64,000 nt of DNA, from NCBI GenBank assembly GCA_036346225.1, contig JARFIW010001087.1, positions 2,170,001 through 2,234,000 on the forward strand. The letters are read 5' to 3'. This document shows, in pieces, positions 46,302 to 57,500 of the stretch. The position numbers and the translations under genes were made by a program. The notes beneath the pieces are model-generated. The model saw only the letters and a list, made by a program, of their open reading frames with translations, did no database searches and was not told the DNA's origin. Source of the stretch: Platerodrilus igneus (lineage: Eukaryota; Arthropoda; Insecta; Coleoptera; Lycidae). Position 1 is the stretch's first letter; every line of letters begins with the position of its first letter.

Positions 46302-48763
46302 CACGACGAAAAAAAACGTAATACATCTTTCGAGATAACCCTATCTTGTTTTGTATCAATTAATATTAGAATTTTTTCAGCTAAATAAATCTCTAAGAAT
46401 TTTTGAGATAGCATCATTTCCCAGGGAGCTACCCCAATTTTAAGATTTTTAACAGCAACGATTTTCTGAACGTCCGAATAAATTTTTTTAGCTATGTGAC
46501 ACATTAAACTAATCCAAAATTTTACGCAGAATTTGAATCTGCAAACAGATTTAAAATCGGTTCACCCCTTACAAAGTTACACTTTAAAGCTCTCAAACCT
46601 CTAAATTTTGCTCTTTGCTCCCAAATTTACAACAAAATAGTTTTCTTCTGCTAGCCATTGCATATTTCGAGATAACCCTATATTGTTTGGTATCAATTAA
46701 TATTAGAATTTTTTCAGCTACCTGAATCTCTATGAATTTATTAGATTGCATCATCCCCCAAAGAGCTACCCCAATTTTAAGAATTTTTACCGGTAGAGAT
46801 TTCTGACCGTCGGCATAAATTTTTTTATACATGTGGCACATCTTTTTAATCTAAAATTTTACGCAGAATTTGAATCTGCAAACAGATTTAAAATCGGACC
46901 ATCCCTTACAAACTTACTCCTTTAAAGTCTCAAACCTCTTTAAATTGCTTTGCTCATCTATAACATATATTTTAAACAACCATTTTCCCAGAAATCTAAA
47001 ACTGCGGGGATTTTAGATATAAGTTCTTTATAAGCCATAAGTGTATAATATTTAGAATCATTTTTTCAAACAGTAATTTGCTGTCTCCAGAATATCGCAA
47101 AAACCCATGACTTTTAAAATTTTTCTAGTTTTAACATTGTTAATTACAACGTCACAAATTATGCTCAATGCTAAATAGTTGGAAAATACGTAGACGAGCT
47201 CAAACTAATTCTTTGTCGAAGTACAAGTGAAAGTAGCCTTTCTTTTTTATTAATTAGCGGCTATATGATTTGTGAAATACAATAGATATGCTCAATGCCA
47301 TCCATTAGAATCATCGCATCATTGCAGGAGGGTTTATTAATCATACAATGAGCGCTTTAGTATGGTCGTCCTTATAATTTTTTTAACCATGTTTCACATC
47401 TTGTTAGTCAAGAATTTTACGCAGAATTCGAATCTGCAAACAGATTTGCAATAAAATCAGCCCTTACAAAGTTACACTTTTAAAGTCCTGAACCTCTAAA
47501 TTTTGCTCTTTGCTCTATAACATAACAAATAGCTTTCTTCGACTAGCCAACGCATCTTTCGAGATAAACCTATCTTGTTTGGTATCAATTAATATTAGAT
47601 TTTTCTCAGCTACCCAAATCTCTAAGAATTTCTTAGATTGCATCATCCTCCCCGAGAACTCTCCTAATTTTAAAATTTTTTGCCGATAGCGATTTTATGG
47701 TTGTCCTTATAAATTTTTTAACCATGCAATACATCTATCGAAGACCGCCATATAAATCAAAACCTACTTCTATTATATGGTGGTGAGAATTTGGTGGAAA
47801 TTTGTCTAACCTATAGGTTGTCTTACCAACTAGTTGGTTGATATTTAACTGTGGTACTCGCACTTTACAATGTTCCAAAAGCTACACTCTATACGAAACT
47901 CAGATCAAACGAAAATCGTGTACAAAATTTGAAAATGTATACTACACATTTGTCAATTAAAAGGAGGAAAAAGTGTCTTTTGTGCGTGTATTAGTTTTAA
48001 TGAATAAAAATATATTTCTATGTGTAGTGTACTTGTTGAGTATTTGAATTGAAATATAAATATGGTTTCAAACGTTTTGGTTTTATTTATATATAATGGT
48101 ATTGTTAGGATACAATAAAAACACAATACTTCCGTTACTCGGAAGCAGTAGCAGAATCTTGGTTTATGTAATATCATCGAAGTTGAACAAAAAATTTTTA
48201 AACTTAAAGGTATGTTTTAAACACGCAGTTATATTCATTTCTATTAAAATTAAATGTACACCAATCGTAATGCAGGTTTTATTGTCTGGTTTATAACAAA
48301 CCCAATTTCCACACTATGAGGGTGCTCGCCCAAATCACTTAAACTATACGTAAACTTATTAATAAGATTTTCGGTATATGAAACTTGTGTATTATTAACA
48401 TCTGCATACTCCATTGCTTTGCACTGATATCACTGATATGACTGAGAAAGGATTCTATGCAGATCATCCTTTTAAATGTGTCGAGGTTGTTGTTGCGCAT
48501 GCGTAAATTGTACTCGGATGACTTAGAATGCGTAAGCGAAAAGATAATTGGTTCTCACCGACGTGAATAGACTGGTCTGTAAACAATTAGAGTAGAAGTG
48601 AAAGTTAAAGTGATACATCCGATAATTATAGTTGTAGTGCGTAAGCAAGAAACTAATTAATTTTCACCGATGTGAATAGACTGGTTTGAAATGTAACTCG
48701 AGGTCAAAACGACGTTGGGTTTTTCCTAATTTAAAAATAAACTACCTAATTATACCAACCAGG

Positions 48764-48825
48764 TATAAAAACACCGTGCGATACAATATCATTCAGTTTC
48801 TGTTTAGCCTACCGGTTGTTTCGTG
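48764..48825 (+). promoter_or_regulatory. Core promoter in the fold-back loop
   Basis: TATAAAA at 48764-48770, an arthropod-type initiator ATTCAGTTT with its A at 48795 (31 bases after the TATA start), and CGTG at about +28, where a downstream promoter element is expected. Three correctly spaced elements make a chance match less likely, though not excluded in AT-rich DNA. Confidence 0.6.
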
Positions 48826-48975
48826 CGTGCACACAAATCGGGTACAATCGGATAGGAGTAGCTCATATAAAAGGGTTGTTCGCGTAGAAGTTGTTATTTG
48901 TTGATTGTACAGTTTAAAGAGACGATATAACAAATATGTATAAAGACTTTGGGGAAGTTATTCGAAGATTTCGCA

Positions 48976-49194
48976 ATGCCTACGAGTAAAAAAAGCAGAA
49001 TGTGGGCAACGCTTTTCGATAGAAGGAGAAAATGTCTTATGTGTCAGTCATACGAGGAAGCAATACAGCACTGTACTGCTGTGTTAGCAATGCCTAAGGA
49101 TCTGGATGATTTTATGGAAATAATCGAGGAGATGGGGTTTATAAAACTGTTGGCAGATATTCAAATGGAAAATATACTAAATTGTAAGTTTTAA
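48976..49194 (+). CDS. Small ORF in the fold-back loop, possibly a first exon
   Basis: Start taken at ATG 48976; the frame can be extended to TTG at 48949. It encodes 72 residues: a basic start (PTSKKSR), MWATLFDRRRKCLMCQSYEEAIQHC with a CxxC pair and a nearby Cys, then an acidic part (DLDDFMEIIEEMGF). I do not recognise the protein. The ORF lies 180 bases downstream of the predicted start site. A perfect splice donor GTAAGT at 49184 overlaps its last codons, so the ORF may continue into an exon beyond the loop. It may instead be a chance ORF. Confidence 0.4.
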   Translation: MPTSKKSRMWATLFDRRRKCLMCQSYEEAIQHCTAVLAMPKDLDDFMEIIEEMGFIKLLADIQMENILNCKF

Positions 49195-49387
49195 AGTAAA
49201 AATTTAACCACCGCAACTATTATCATAAGAAATGAATGATGTGAATTTAGAAATTATTATTGTATATATTAGCTTGTTCATGTTATAAAATATAAAGTAT
49301 ACATTGGTATTGTTTGATTTTTCAAAATGTCCACGCAACTGAAATAGGTATCTAAGTTCTTATTAAAAGAATTATAACAAAGAGCTC

Positions 49388-51621
49388 TACATTTAATTTT
49401 AATAGAAATGAATATAACTGCGTGTTTAAAACATACCTTTTAGTTTAAAATTTTTTTGTTCAACTTCGATGATATTACATAAACCAAGATTCTGCTACTG
49501 CTTCCGAGTAACGAAAGTATTGTATTTTTATTGTATCCAAACAATACCATTATATATAAATAAAACCAAAACGTTTGAAACCATAATTATATTTCAATTC
49601 AAATACTTAACAAGTACACTACACATAGAAATATATTTTTATTCATTAAAACTAATACACACCCAAAAGTCACTTTTTCCTCCTTTTAATTGACAAATGT
49701 GTAGTATACATTTCCAAATTTTGTACATGATTTTCGTTTGATCTGAGTTTCGTATAGAGTGTAGCTTTTGCAACATTGTAGAGTGCAAGTACCACAATTA
49801 AATATCAACCAACTAGTTGGTAAGACAACCTATAGGTTAGACAAATTTCCACCAAATTCTCACCACCATATAATATAAGTTGGTTTTGATTTATATGGCG
49901 ATCTTCGATAGATGTATTGCATGGTTAAAAAATTTATAAGGACAACCATAAAATCGCTATCGGCAAAAAATCTTAAAATTAGGGTAGTTCTCTGGGGGGA
50001 TGATGCAATCTAAGAAATTCCTAGAGATTCGGGTAGCTGAGAAAAATCTAATATTAATTGATACCAAACAAGATAGGTTTATCTCGAAAGATGCATTGGC
50101 TAGTCGAAGAAAGCTATTTGTTATGTTATAGAGCAAAGAGCAAAATTTAGAGGTTCAGGACTTTAAAAGTGTAACTTTGTAAGGGCTGATCATATTGCAA
50201 ATCTGTTTGCAGATTCGAATTCTGCGTAAAATTCTAGACTAACAAGATGTGTCACATGGTTAAAAAATTTTTAAGGACGACCATACTAAAGCGCTCATTG
50301 TATGATTAATAAACCCTCCAGCAATGATGCGATGATTCTAATGAGCATATCTATTGTATTTCTCAAATCATATTGCCGCTAATTAATAAAAAAGAAAGGC
50401 TACTCTCACTTGTACTTCGACAAAGAATTAGTTTGTCCTCGTCTACGTATTTTCCAACTATTTAGCATTGAGCATAATTTGTGACGTTGTAATTAACAAT
50501 GTTAAAACCAGAAAAATTTTAAAAGTCATTGGTTTTTGCGATATTCTGGAAACAGCACATTACTGTTTGAAAAAATGATTATAAATATTATACACTTATG
50601 GCTTATAAAGAACTCATTTCTAAAATCCCCATAGTTTTAGATTTCTAGGGAAATGGTTGTTTAAAGTATATGTTATAGATGAGCAAAACAATTTAAAGAG
50701 GTTTGAGACTTTAAAGGAGTAAGTTTGTAAGGGATGGTCCGATTTTAAATCTGTTTGCAGATTCACATTCTGCGTAAAATTTTATATTAAAAAAATGTGC
50801 CATATGTATAAAAAAATTTATGCGGACGGTCAGAAATCGCTACCGGTAAAAATTCTTAAAATTGGGGTAGCTCTTTGGGGGATGATTCAATCTAAGAAAT
50901 TCATAGAGATTCAGGTTGCTGAAAAAATTCTAATATTAATTGATACCAAACAAGATAGGGTTATCTCGAAAGATACAATGGCTAGCAGAAGAAAACTATT
51001 TTGTTGTAAATTAGGGAGCAAAGTGCAAAATTTAGAGGTTTGAGAGCTTTAAAGTGTAACTTTGTAAGGCGTGAACCAATTTTAAATCTGTTTGCAGATT
51101 CAAATTCTGCGTAAAATTTTGGATTAGTTTAATGTGTCACATAGCTAAAAAAATTTGTGCGGACGGTCAGAAAATCGTTGCTGGTAAAAAATCTTAAAAT
51201 TGGGGTAGCTCCCTGGGGAATGATGCTATCTCAAAAATTCTTAGAGATTCGGGTAGCTGAGAAAATTCTAATATTAATTGTTACCCAACAAGATAGGGTT
51301 ATCTCGAAAGATGCGCTGGCTACTCGAAGAAAACTATTGTGCAAAATTTAAGATGGTAATGTTATTTATTACTGTCGCCAGATGTGGGAGCAAATGTGGA
51401 TTGTGTGTGGAAATGTGGATGCTGAGATTCATCTCCACATTTCCAACTTATGGGATTTACATATAGTCGAAGAAAACTATTTGGTCCAGATGAGGGAGGA
51501 AATGAGGAGGGAAATCAGGAGATTTCCTCATTTCCTCCTTATGGGGTTTTACATGTAAATTTGGGAGGAAATGAGGGATTCGGGAGGAAATGAGGTCACA
51601 GGAGCCCCATAAACCTCCTAC
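49388..51621 (-). repeat. Right arm of fold-back structure
   Basis: Uninterrupted arm. The three internal repeat copies lie near 49920-50240, 50700-51060 and 51060-51330 and carry 65-82-codon open frames (50795-51043, 51157-51351). Comparison of one such frame with its left-arm twin (46593-46841) shows 11 differences in 249 bases, 7 of them amino-acid changing, which gives no sign of protein conservation. Confidence 0.9.
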
Positions 51622-53240
51622 CGTTGTGCTTTTGCTAGGATAATGCAAGAGTGTATTTCACAATAGCACGACATGCGCGCTGCTACAAGATTATGGTTGA
51701 AAGTTATTGTCAGACCCCATAACGTCATGACCTAGTATTGTGCACTGTGTACCTGGTCGGGCATTCGAAGTGGTTTCTGTGAGACAAGCACTTCAGCAAC
51801 AACGATTGGGTGAAACAATCAGTACTTTCTAGTTTTTGCCGTACTTATATCTGCCGATTTATCCTCTTTTATTATTCTACCATCCATCAAACTTTTGAGT
51901 ATCAAACTGTGCGTCTTCCATTAGTTTTCTCAAATATCGATTTTTTCATGAAACCCTCTACTTTACTGTAACACATAAATAAGTTTGCCATTAGTCTTGA
52001 ATTGACAATGTTAATTCATTAGCTAATGAAAATATGTCAGCAAAATGAGCAACTTCTGCAAGCCATATATTGCTTTAAGGTATTCTGTTAGTGATGAATT
52101 TTAATTATTTGAAAATACTTCCATTTCAATTAAAAAATCGAAAAATCTTTTCACTATTCTTCCTCTCAAAAGCCATCGTATGTGTGAACGAAGTAGCAAA
52201 GCTTCATTGTTAGAGCCCACCTCTTCACACAATAATGCAAAATTTGAAGTCTGAATCGCACTGTTACGAATATGACTAATTATTTTACGCTTTGATCCAT
52301 TATGGTGTCTAAACCTTGATTTATATTTTTGGACGCCAACTGCAATCAGTTTTAATCATATTTTTGTGTGAAACTTGTCCTATTTGTTGTATACAACTAC
52401 TATGTTTTTTCACAATTGCGGCTGCACTGTGAGTACATATACCTATGCATTTATTCTAAAGGATATGTTTGGACATAAGTTAAGAATTTGTGCTTTGACC
52501 TCTGAAAGTTTGTAATGTTTGTAATGTGTATAAAAGTTTTCTTTTATTTCCTCCAACTCACTATCTATATATCTCACGTATACCATTAATACAGCATTAC
52601 ACTAAACATCTGTGATTTCATCAAAGTGTAATGCAAACAATGGAAATCTATTCTTCCGACGACTATGTATGGAAACAACAGATTGCACACAATTAACTTA
52701 TTTAGAAAGTGGCGTATCTCACTTTAGAGTGCGAAAGTAAAAATCATTGTAGTGTTAAAAAAACTTTCAACTCTAGAGAAATATGACGGATGAGATATTA
52801 GCACGTTAATTACCGTTAAATACCAACAGGGCCAATGTCAAAACACGATGTAGAATTTGTTCGACATTACCACTATACGATCGCACAGCCTTGCATCAAG
52901 GTAAGGTATTCAAGAGAAAGAGTTACAACGTCCGTTTATTCAAAATATCTTTCCTGATTTTTTCTTGAGTTGTGGTTGTCAAAAAAATCATGTACAGTAC
53001 TCGTGTCGAAAGGGCCATTTCACACGCTAGTAATGTAATATACTATTTTCGATTAATTGTAATTTCAAATCTATTGAAATAGTAGGTATTCGTCGGCTGA
53101 TTGTTTTGACAGACATGAGAATACTGTTAATTTTCATCTCATACTCTTTACCAAAAATTTTTTTACAAATTGCTTTAAAACACGGATTCATTAATATCTC
53201 TTAGATATTATATCCCTTATTGGATGTAGTAATATCCCAT
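51622..53240. other. Unassigned AT-rich DNA
   Basis: No gene or repeat boundary recognised between the fold-back structure and the piggyBac relic. Part may be more decayed piggyBac sequence. Confidence 0.5.
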
Positions 53241-53249
53241 GTTATCAAA

Positions 53250-53930
53250 AAAAGTATTTCAAATATTTCTTGTCCGTTGCAACAAACTGTGTCAAATTAG
53301 ATTAGCTCGCATTCAACACTTTAAGTATTCTCGTGAAATAACATTGCTATGGTATCGTATATGCAAAAGAAAAGAAAATGCGTATTGCTTTTATCTACTC
53401 TGCATTACGACAAAGGTGTCATAGGCCAAAAAGCAAACCACTTGTTATCCTCTATTACAATCGGAATAAACGCGGTATCGATGTCATGGATCAAATGCTC
53501 ATGACCTATATATGTAAATTCCGTAAAAGATGGAGGCCTTTTACCTTCATTCACAATATTCTCGATATTGCTGCAAATCACAAAACTGATACTCATTGAA
53601 CATTTCTATACCTTCTCAGTATTCAACTAGTCACCCCGTACATGGAAAATCAAAGTTCCAACGCAAGAATTGCGGGGCAGTACTTTACCGAACATGCGAT
53701 GGAAGAATATACTGGCGCATCTATGTAGGTAAGGAATAATCAAAGTCAACTTTTTGTTTTTATAGTCACTGGCATCTGCTGCTGCACTGCAAGGACCGAA
53801 TCCGCAACCTGCAACCACAGGTGTCAAAAAGGTCTTGCTATTTATACCGCTGTGAAGCAAAAATGCAAGGAAAAACTAGATTCGTCTGTGATGATTTCAA
53901 GAACCTTGTATGTATGTCTTGGTCTTATCA
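53250..53930 (+). pseudogene. piggyBac-type transposase relic, C-terminal part
   Basis: One frame at 53355-53425 reads SYMQKKRKCVLLLSTLHYD, the piggyBac K-K-V-LLSTMH block. A frameshift follows, then PLVILYYNRNKRGIDVMDQM (53440-53500), the block around the last catalytic Asp, and RKRWRPFTFIHNILDIAA. Near 53820-53925 a Cys pattern (CYLYRC...KTRFVC...VC) matches the C-terminal Cys-rich domain that binds the element ends. The frame changes at least twice. No TTAA-flanked inverted repeats were found. Confidence 0.75.
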
Positions 53931-54236
53931 TTGCAATGCGTATCTAAACCAAATAGTAGCAGCAATACAAAAGTCCGTATAATGTTTTTATTTATTCTTA
54001 AATTATCTTCTATATTATTGTATCGGTCCTACTCTCTATTTTACATGAATAGCTATTATATATTGTATTATAACACAGCAGGGAAAAACATAGATTTCGC
54101 TGCATTCATTTTATCCCACCCACACTTACACGCCTCCCACCCCACTCACACACTCTCGCGCACACATAGCACAACCTCAATGCCGTTTTTAGTGTCACAT
54201 ATAGCCGCTTTGAAAGTTCCACTGTATCAGGATCGG

Positions 54237-54535
54237 TCGTCGCCGTGGATCAATGTAGTAAGCGTAAGACTACGAATCCCAAGGTCCCGGGTTCAAATCC
54301 CGACACGGCCGACTGCTTGAAAAATGACAGGTGAGCATTTTTCACAAAAATTACGCCCTCGTTCGGATGAGAGGTTAAATGGAGGTCCCGTGTGTGAGTG
54401 TTGTCACGCACGTTAAAGATCCCTACCTTGCCTGGAACGGCAAGGATTCGGCAAAATTCTAAATTTCCAGGCAACAAAAAATTCGCCTCCTGGCCAATGT
54501 AGTACCTACAGGTGGAGCATTGGAAATGTAAATGA
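54237..54535 (+). mobile_element. tRNA-derived SINE, copy C
   Basis: Flanked by a perfect 16-bp target duplication ACTGTATCAGGATCGG (54221-54236 and 54536-54551). It is nearly identical to copy A over its length and keeps the B box GGTTCAAATCC. The perfect duplication marks it as the youngest of the three copies. Confidence 0.95.
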
Positions 54536-54551
54536 ACTGTATCAGGATCGG

Positions 54552-57500
54552 CTAGAATGTCAAGCCAGATCTTCCCTCACAATATAAGTTGGCGATCGAG
54601 GTGATAACAAAAGAATTAATAAACAATTTGATTTGAAAGATTGTTATTAACTGGTATAATCATGACGAGTAATTAAAATACTATAATTAACAGCATTATT
54701 TGCAAATTCTGAGGCCATATTTAGAGTAACTAACTCAAATCGTACGAATAATTGACTACTATTTTACTAATAGGGTTTTAGCGAGGTAAGTTTTCGTTAA
54801 CCGCTTCTATAAAAAAAATTATAAGTTTCCTTGCAGTTTTGGCATTGACCCATGTAGGCAATTTCGCACGTGTATTTACTTACGATAAAAACTAGCACAC
54901 GTGCATATCGAACTGTGATTCCATATCGTGATGTAGAACAATATCACATTAATTTGATCACAGACCGAATAAAATTAAATTAGTGCTAGGACCTCCCTAA
55001 ATTCTCTTTATCATTGTCGGTTTTCGGTTTGGTTGCGCTTGGAGCTGCAACATAGCGGTGAGAGGTTAGCGAAAATATAGGACAAAGAATATTTAAGAAA
55101 CACCAAGATAAGTCTAAATTAATGGTGTTATCGCACTTTTTGTATAACTGAGAGGATAACTTGTAAAATGAGGAAGATTCCGTCTATCGCAAGCATTTAA
55201 TTTTGTAACCCAGGTATTTGGCATTTCATTTCGAACGTATTACAATATTTTCGAATAATAAACATGTAAGTCTTTTTGAGTACGTTCACATCTTTCACAC
55301 ATTACTGTTATTGGAAGTAGAATGGACAATGCTTGACACTTTCTCCTTATTATCTCAACTAAAGCACGTTTACTGTTTAAATAGAAGTTTTATTGGAATT
55401 ATCCGTAACATTTTTTTTCTAAGCGAAATCCGATATATTTAATAATAATATTACCGAAATAGAAATAGTTATATATTTGTTTAATCTTACCTTGCTGTTT
55501 AGTGCGTTATTTAGCCAGAACTCCATCTCCGACCTAAATATGATGCAAACTCCCGCTTACTTTACCGAAAACATATTATTCCCATCCCTTATATTGTTAT
55601 TTTCCTTACTACCCTTAGCCGCCTCTCTAATAAGTTCTGAACTATCGAACTTTTAACCTGCACGAGTTTTGAAAATTTAAATTTAAATCCGAATCGCCTT
55701 TCACTTTTGTTCATAGCATCAAATAATTTTCAGGGTTTGTAAGTAACCCCTCACATCTGCGATTATATTACACAGGAACACAGGCATGGTCCGTAGCGGT
55801 CTACTATGACAGTGTAGGTTCAGTTTGAGTTTCAGTCGTTTCAGTCTAACCCCGTTCTCGGCGCTTGGTGGATGTGCTGCATGCAATATCCGTATTGTAT
55901 TACGTTCAGGATATTTTAAGGGCGTTCGGTAATAAACTGAAAAATTTATTAATAGTTCTGTCTAACCCTTTGATATTAGTACAAGTCGTGTTTAAAAATT
56001 TATATTCTAGACGAGCAACACAGATTTTGTGGTGTGATTTGATGGAAATTATAAGTGAATATTGAAATAAGTTAAACCCTGAAAGCTTTTAAAAGGGATG
56101 ATAGAAGGGACAAATATAGCTTGTGTTTGTTAGTTCGCTTAGTTTAGGTAGTGAACCATATAACCGCTATTCAGCGTGACAAATGGATGCGTAAAGCAAA
56201 CAAATAATAATCAGTGTTAATGTGTGTGTTCAAGTGTTCGCTGTTTAAATAATCGATTTGGAATATTTCCTTGAACATTACTTACGTCGTAGGTAAGTAC
56301 CTATATAGTGTGCAGAAATTAATTTTTAAGTTACGGCATCGATATCTATACGTTTCAGTGGTTAAAATGTATCACAAGGGTGTATATATCCGCATTCGAT
56401 GGGTGGAAAGTTGGCCACTCTATGCGTACAACATGTGGCAACGCGATTGAAGTGAAACTGTCTTATTGGATTGAATCAATTCAGTGTCATTTTTGAGGTA
56501 ATTTATATTGCCTGGTAAAGAAGATAACTTGTAGAAGGCTTTTTTTTCTTCAAAATTAGTATTGAAATAAAGCAAAGGTGACATTTTCATTGATTTTAAA
56601 TTATAAACAAGTACACCACTACGATTCGATTTATAATAATAAAAACTACTTAACCAAAAATCGTAAAAAAAACGGAATACATATTTAGACAAGTAAGTGA
56701 CCTAATTCGTACCTATTTAGCTTTCCAAATAATATTTTCCATAAGAAGTTTCGTCATATTTATTTTGGTTGACGAGTAAATAGTAAATAGTAAATATGTA
56801 TACCAGGAGGAAGGTGCACTAGGACAAACTCTTCTTATGTATAATTTTATTTTTTTAATATTAAAATAATTCTGCTGCTGGTAGAATATGTAGTTTGTAC
56901 ACTAATTGTTACTAATAATTTGTACACTTTGGTTAAGTTTGGTGTAAAAGTTATTTTTTTTAAATATTTATCAAAAAGTAGACGAAAATAATTTTGACCT
57001 GAAATTTATGTTTAATCGATTTAAACGCTTTATCGCAGTACATCTAGAAGTGAGTTTTGTAAGTTGTCATTTGAATATACATAATATGCGTATCAATTTT
57101 TTGTATTTCTGTAAAAAGAACAATTTTTTAGTCTAGCAGAACTATTTTGGTATAGTTGCTAATACCATAAACGGATGTTTTGATTGATTATACGTACAAT
57201 TCGTATCATGATAAATGCTTTCAGTATCTGCGTCATTTCAGATTTTCATAAAAACTATTGGTATACGAACGACTGGACATGAAGGCATTTCTGTTCTTTC
57301 ATTTTGATGTTTGCAAAGGCGTGCAAGACTTGTTCCGTTTACTAAAAGTTTCTACGACTTTCGACATATATCAAATTGCTTTACTACAAAATATTTTATA
57401 TTTATTACTATTGACAGAATGTGCCTATTCTAATTTAGGAAGTTTTATGAGAATTTTCTGCAGTGTGAGTATTTCTAAATCTTTTTGTATGAATTCTATA

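Larger units (their letters stand above)
44371..48258 (+). repeat. Left arm of fold-back structure
   Basis: Inverted copy of 49388-51621, interrupted at 44678-46323. It contains repeats of an approximately 340-bp unit beginning near 46324, 46661 and 47552 (landmark CAT(C/A)TTTCGAGATAA); the second and third are separated by about 550 bp of unrelated sequence. Confidence 0.9.
48259..49387 (+). other. Loop of fold-back structure
   Basis: Unique sequence between the arms. It holds a diverged tandem duplication (48530-48580 and 48639-48690, GCGTAAGC...CACCGA(C/T)GTGAATAGACTGGT), a TATA/initiator core promoter at 48764-48798 and a 72-codon ORF. The layout looks like the first exon of a transcription unit reading into the right arm. 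Confidence 0.7.
44371..51621. mobile_element. Giant fold-back structure, 2.2-kb arms and 1.1-kb loop
   Basis: The left arm 44371-48258 and right arm 49388-51621 are inverted copies (about 4-5 percent different in the stretch I compared) around a loop 48259-49387. The left arm is longer only because of a 1.65-kb insertion at 44678-46323; without it the arms are 2,242 and 2,234 bp. Outer ends share GTAG(A/G)AGGTTTATGGGGCTCC. Subterminal CATTTCCTCCC and ACATGTAAATCCC motifs recur, like transposase-binding repeats. Flanks CGTCGTGA and CGTTGTGC (6 of 8) might be an 8-bp target duplication. Each arm holds three diverged copies of a 340-bp repeat. No transposase is encoded. Confidence 0.85.

Noticed and set aside
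44371..51621. Fold-back arms considered as inverted terminal repeats of an integrated DNA virus
   Set aside because: No capsid, helicase or polymerase coding sequence lies in the loop or arms, so a viral origin is not supported.
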